Source: Halotalea alkalilenta DSM 17697 (GTDB taxonomy: Bacteria; Pseudomonadota; Gammaproteobacteria; Pseudomonadales; Halomonadaceae). From it: 64,000 nt of DNA. Positions within the stretch are counted from its first letter, which is position 1. Each line of letters starts with the position of its first letter. Of the stretch, positions 61,041 through 64,000 are shown piece after piece. Below the pieces are notes generated by a model that worked only from the letters and a program-made list of their open reading frames with translations, made no database searches and was not told the origin of the DNA. The DNA is taken from contig NZ_KK211233.1 in assembly GCF_000621205.1 (NCBI RefSeq), positions 84,537 through 148,536 of the forward strand, written 5' to 3'. The translations under genes were made by a program, and so were the position numbers.

Positions 61041-61964
61041 ATGAGCCTCGACGCTTCCCCTCCCGCCGTTGAGCCCGCCTCCGTCGCCATCGATGGGGTG
61101 ATCGCTCGGGTCGGCGGCGAGGAGCTCAAGGAGCTGCCGCAGGATCTCTACATTCCGCCGGAGGCGCTGAGGGTTTTCCTCGAGACGTTCGAGGGTCCCC
61201 TCGATCTGCTGCTCTACCTGATTCGTCGCCACAACCTCGATATCCTCGCGGTCAACGTTGCGGCGGTCACCCATCAGTACATCGAGTACGTCGAGATGAT
61301 CGAGGCCAGCGGCATCGATCTTGCCGCCGAGTACTTGCTGATGGCCGCGATGCTCGCCGAGATCAAGTCGCGCAGCCTGCTGCCGCGGCCGCCCAAGGGG
61401 GCGGAGGGCGACGAGGCGGAGGAGGATCCGACTGCGCTGCTGCTCGAGCGGCTGCGTGCCTACGAGCAGCTCAAGATCGCCGCCGAGAACCTCGACGCGC
61501 TGCCCCGGCTCGGCCGCGACTGGTTCAGTACCAGCCCCGAGCCGCCGCCCTTGGAGCGCCGCGTGATACCACCGGCGGTCTCGCTCGATGAGCTGCTGCG
61601 GGCCCTCGGCGGACTGATGGCGCGCGCCGAGCTGGTCCAGAGCCACCAGATCAGCCGCGAGGCGCTGTCGACGCGGGAGCGGATGAGCGCGATCATGGCG
61701 CGACTGGGCGCCGAACGGTTCACGCCCTTCGAGGCACTGTTCACGCTCGATGAGGGCAAGCCGGGCGTGGTGGTGACGTTCATGGCGATTCTCGAGCTCG
61801 CCAAGGAGCATCTGATCGAGATCGTCCAGAATTCGCCGCTGTCGCCGATCCATCTGCGTGCCCGCGAGGCCAGCGGCGAGGAGCCTGAGGAGTCGGCGTT
61901 CGAGGACGATGAAGGCGAGAGCGCCTTCATCGACACCCCACCACCCGCGGGAGATGCGACTTGA
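61041..61964 (+). CDS. scpA: segregation and condensation protein A
   Basis: A 307-residue kleisin. The N-terminal FEGPLDLLLYLIRRHNLDILAVNVAAVTHQYIEYV and AAEYLLMAAMLAEIKSRSLLPRP are diagnostic; the C-terminus forms the winged helix, then an acidic tail. It joins SMC and ScpB in the chromosome-organising complex. A possible -10 (GATAGACT near 60972) lies upstream. The stop overlaps the TTG start of scpB. Confidence 0.93.
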   Translation: MSLDASPPAVEPASVAIDGVIARVGGEELKELPQDLYIPPEALRVFLETFEGPLDLLLYLIRRHNLDILAVNVAAVTHQYIEYVEMIEASGIDLAAEYLLMAAMLAEIKSRSLLPRPPKGAEGDEAEEDPTALLLERLRAYEQLKIAAENLDALPRLGRDWFSTSPEPPPLERRVIPPAVSLDELLRALGGLMARAELVQSHQISREALSTRERMSAIMARLGAERFTPFEALFTLDEGKPGVVVTFMAILELAKEHLIEIVQNSPLSPIHLRAREASGEEPEESAFEDDEGESAFIDTPPPAGDAT

Positions 61965-62803
61965 GTGGCGAAACCTTGCCCCTCGACAGAATTCTCGAAG
62001 GCGTGCTGCTGGCAAGCTCGACGCCGCTCGCGCTCGACCGGCTGGAGCTTTTGTTCGATGAACGCGAGCGGCCGAGCCGGGGGGAGCTTCGCGCAGCGCT
62101 CGGCGTACTCGAGCGGCGTTTGGCCGGTTCGGCGCTGACCCTGCTCGAGAGCGCCTCGGGTTTTCGCCTATGCATCGAGGCCGAGCTCTCCCCTTGGGTC
62201 TCGCGACTGTGGGAAGAACGGCCGCAGCGCTACTCGCGGGCGCTGCTCGAGACCCTGGCGCTGATCGTCTACCGCCAGCCGGTGACGCGCGGCGATATCG
62301 AGGAGGTGCGCGGGGTGACGATCAGCGCCTCGATCATGCGCACGCTGCTCGAGCGTGGCTGGATCAGGGTGATCGGCCATCGCGACGTACCGGGGCGCCC
62401 TGCGGTGTATGCCAGTACGCGTACGTTCCTCGATGATTTCGGGCTCAAGACCCTCGACGAGCTGCCGCCGATGAGCGAGCTCGCCGAGCGATTCGGCGAC
62501 GAGCCGGACCTGTTCGAAGAGGAAGACAGCGCTGCCCGGGCCGCCCGCGAGGCGACGGCATCGCTGCTCCTGGCCGCCGATCTAGGCGGCCAGGAAGATG
62601 AAGACGAGGATGAAGAGAGCGTGCGCCGCGCGCTCGAAGATCCGCTACCCCAGGTGTCCACGCTCGATTTCGGCCGGCTCAATGAGCGGCTCGACGAGCG
62701 TGTGCGCCAGCGCGAGCAGCGGCGAGGGCAGGAAAGCGCCTCGTCCAGCGAGCGCGACACTAGTGAAGCAAGTGACGACGAGAGGTCGTTCGACGATGAG
62801 TAA
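61961..62803 (+). CDS. scpB: segregation and condensation protein B
   Basis: The start is a TTG, seven bases after GGGAG and overlapping the scpA stop; 280 residues. The two winged helices include [25 protein letters not shown] and [21 protein letters not shown], the ScpB signature. The C-terminal 90 residues are a low-complexity acidic/basic extension ([14 protein letters not shown]-like) beyond the usual core. It overlaps rluB by eight bases. Confidence 0.92.
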   Translation: MSGETLPLDRILEGVLLASSTPLALDRLELLFDERERPSRGELRAALGVLERRLAGSALTLLESASGFRLCIEAELSPWVSRLWEERPQRYSRALLETLALIVYRQPVTRGDIEEVRGVTISASIMRTLLERGWIRVIGHRDVPGRPAVYASTRTFLDDFGLKTLDELPPMSELAERFGDEPDLFEEEDSAARAAREATASLLLAADLGGQEDEDEDEESVRRALEDPLPQVSTLDFGRLNERLDERVRQREQRRGQESASSSERDTSEASDDERSFDDE

Positions 62804-63824
62804 TCAGCAAACCGGCAGCGAGAAGCTGCAAAAGGTTCTCGCCCGCGCAGGATTGGGTTCGCGTCGCGAGATGGAGACGGTGATCGCCGCTGGCCGAGTC
62901 AGCGTCAATGGCGCGGTGGCCAGCCTGGGCGACCGGATCGAACCAAGCGATCGGGTCACCTTCGATGGCCGTCCGGTGGTCCTGCGCAGCAATGAAGAGA
63001 CCCCGCGCCGGGTGATCATGTACAACAAGCCCGAAGGCGAGCTCTGTACCCGCAAGGACCCGGAGGGGAGGCGCACGGTGTTCGATCGCCTGCCACGGCT
63101 CAAGGGCGAGCGCTGGATCGCGATCGGGCGCCTCGACATCAACACCAGCGGGCTCTTGCTCTTCACCACCGATGGCGAGCTGGCCAATCGCCTGATGCAT
63201 CCCTCGACCCAGGTGGAGCGTGAATACGCGGTGCGAGTGATGGGCGAGCCGAAGATCGAGCAGATCAGGGCGATGGTCGAGGGGGTGATGCTCGACGACG
63301 GCCCGGCGCGCTTCACCGACGTCCAGGAGTTCGGCGGCGAGGGGATCAATACTTGGTTCCACGTGGTGATCCTCGAAGGACGCAACCGCGAGGTGCGCAG
63401 GCTGTGGGAGTCCCAGGGGCTGACCGTCAGCCGGCTCAAGCGGGTGCGCTATGGCAACGTATTCCTCGACAAGCGCGCCAAGGCGGGAGAGTGGAGCGAG
63501 CTGACCCAGGAGGAGATCGACGAACTTGCCACCCTGGCCGGACTGCCGCTGCGCCGTGCGCCGGATCTCACCCCGGACGAGAAGAATCGCTGGAACCGAG
63601 ACAAGAACAAGCGTCGCCCGGTTCGCGCCCTGCGCGAGCCCAAGGATAAGGAGAAGGAAGCGCGCGTTGCCACCGTCGATCGCCGCGAGGCGCGTCGCTA
63701 TGGCCGCGAGGACACCACCACCGAGCGTCGCGGGCGGCGTGACGACGGCGCCCGCCAGACGCGCCGCGACGACGATGCGCCGCGCGGGCGCAAGGGGGTC
63801 GTGCCCTCCAGTCGGCGTCGCTGA
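62796..63824 (+). CDS. rluB: 23S rRNA pseudouridine(2605) synthase
   Basis: Start at the ATG of [20 protein letters not shown]; 342 residues. An N-terminal S4 RNA-binding domain (about 8-65) is followed by the RsuA-type catalytic domain with D114 in [23 protein letters not shown]. The C-terminal 90 residues are a highly charged Arg-rich tail. Position after scpA-scpB and similarity point to RluB rather than RluE/RluF. Confidence 0.9.
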   Translation: MSNQQTGSEKLQKVLARAGLGSRREMETVIAAGRVSVNGAVASLGDRIEPSDRVTFDGRPVVLRSNEETPRRVIMYNKPEGELCTRKDPEGRRTVFDRLPRLKGERWIAIGRLDINTSGLLLFTTDGELANRLMHPSTQVEREYAVRVMGEPKIEQIRAMVEGVMLDDGPARFTDVQEFGGEGINTWFHVVILEGRNREVRRLWESQGLTVSRLKRVRYGNVFLDKRAKAGEWSELTQEEIDELATLAGLPLRRAPDLTPDEKNRWNRDKNKRRPVRALREPKDKEKEARVATVDRREARRYGREDTTTERRGRRDDGARQTRRDDDAPRGRKGVVPSSRRR

Positions 63825-63877
63825 ACGCGTCGCCGCGGGGCGTGTCTGGTGAATAAACACTAAGTCATACCAAAGAC

Positions 63878-63906
63878 TTGCATCGAGAAGGGGCGGCGAG
63901 TAAGAT
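63878..63906 (+). promoter_or_regulatory. promoter of the tRNA-Lys gene
   Basis: TTGCAT (63878-63883) and TAAGAT (63901-63906) with a 17-base spacer; the following TCCCGCCCGTC is a GC-rich discriminator as in stringently controlled stable-RNA promoters. Confidence 0.8.
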
Positions 63907-63923
63907 TCCCGCCCGTCGAGCAT

Positions 63924-63999
63924 GGGTCGTTAGCTCAGTTGGTAGAGCAGTTGGCTTTTAACCAATTGGTCGTAGGTTCGAATCCTACACGACCCACCA
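63924..63999 (+). tRNA. tRNA-Lys (anticodon UUU)
   Basis: A complete 76-base cloverleaf: acceptor GGGTCGT (63924-63930) pairs with ACGACCC (63989-63995), discriminator A, encoded CCA at 63997-63999. The D loop has AGCTCAGTTGGTAGAGC, the T arm GTAGGTTCGAATCCTAC, and the anticodon loop C-TTTTAA gives TTT at 63957-63959. Confidence 0.97.
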
Positions 64000-64000
64000 T

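Noticed and set aside
59595..62015. An 806-codon minus-strand open frame across pqqD, pqqE and scpA
   Set aside because: It is the shadow of three well-supported plus-strand genes and has no motif of its own.
1..64000. CRISPR arrays, insertion sequences, integrases and phage genes
   Set aside because: No regularly spaced repeats, transposase-like frames or terminal inverted repeats with target duplications were seen; the only clear repeats are those listed.

Overview
The window is a GC-rich (roughly 65%), densely coded bacterial chromosome segment. It reads as a gammaproteobacterium, most likely a Halomonadaceae-type organism. This rests on the gene set and order (scpA-scpB-rluB, purL, tadA/ubiC, radD, trhO, mqo, actP-DUF485) and on a full pqqABCDE locus next to an oxidative, quinone-linked metabolism. 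The genus is inference only. No insertion sequence, prophage, integrase or CRISPR array was seen.

Layout. 1-4.6 kb: a tightly overlapping plus-strand operon of unusual make-up (M20 deacylase end, enolase-superfamily enzyme, metal-less M24 hydrolase of ectoine-hydrolase/creatinase type, CTP-synthase-like amidotransferase, DapA/NanA-type aldolase). It ends in a perfect 13-bp hairpin shared with a convergent aminotransferase. 5.9-14 kb: DUF4385, TetR, LysR, nitrilase with the ActP-DUF485 symporter, a degenerate arginase-fold protein, a coiled-coil protein and a periplasmic cyclophilin. 14-26 kb: BglX, an FAD monooxygenase, MFS exporter, aldo/keto reductase, LysR/MDR reductase pair, speE with a TTG start, and a coupled GNAT/CN-hydrolase pair. 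25-30.4 kb: a LysR gene flanked by two NTF2-like proteins, then a membrane-bound PQQ dehydrogenase behind a clear promoter with a perfect 17-bp palindrome downstream, closed by a three-hairpin terminator block.

30.4-35.1 kb: a four-gene overlapping minus-strand operon for the lower mevalonate pathway (mevalonate kinase, diphosphomevalonate decarboxylase, phosphomevalonate kinase, type II IPP isomerase), unusual for a gammaproteobacterium, followed by a thioesterase. 35.5-45 kb: trhO, an ACC deaminase with its divergent Lrp-type regulator, YbaK, a Tat-exported aldo/keto reductase, a LysR/MFS/aldo-keto reductase unit with a perfect LysR-type palindrome, and cardiolipin synthase preceded by an overlapping 21-codon leader ORF. 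45-55.5 kb: mqo, nadE, an EAL-domain phosphodiesterase, tadA and ubiC overlapping tail to tail, purL, and two small proteins. 55.5-64 kb: radD, pqqABCDE, scpA, scpB, rluB and a tRNA-Lys with a near-consensus promoter.

How the parts fit: PQQ made by pqqABCDE would serve the PQQ dehydrogenase at 27.9 kb, which together with Mqo feeds electrons to quinone; UbiC supplies the ubiquinone ring precursor and the mevalonate genes the isoprenoid precursors. The pqq locus has three small translation-level oddities: a terminator-like hairpin inside the start of pqqB, a 13-bp duplication of the pqqC start region, and a 4-codon ORF bridging pqqD and pqqE. The least understood part is the first operon, whose parts suggest a small-molecule pathway I cannot match to a described one.
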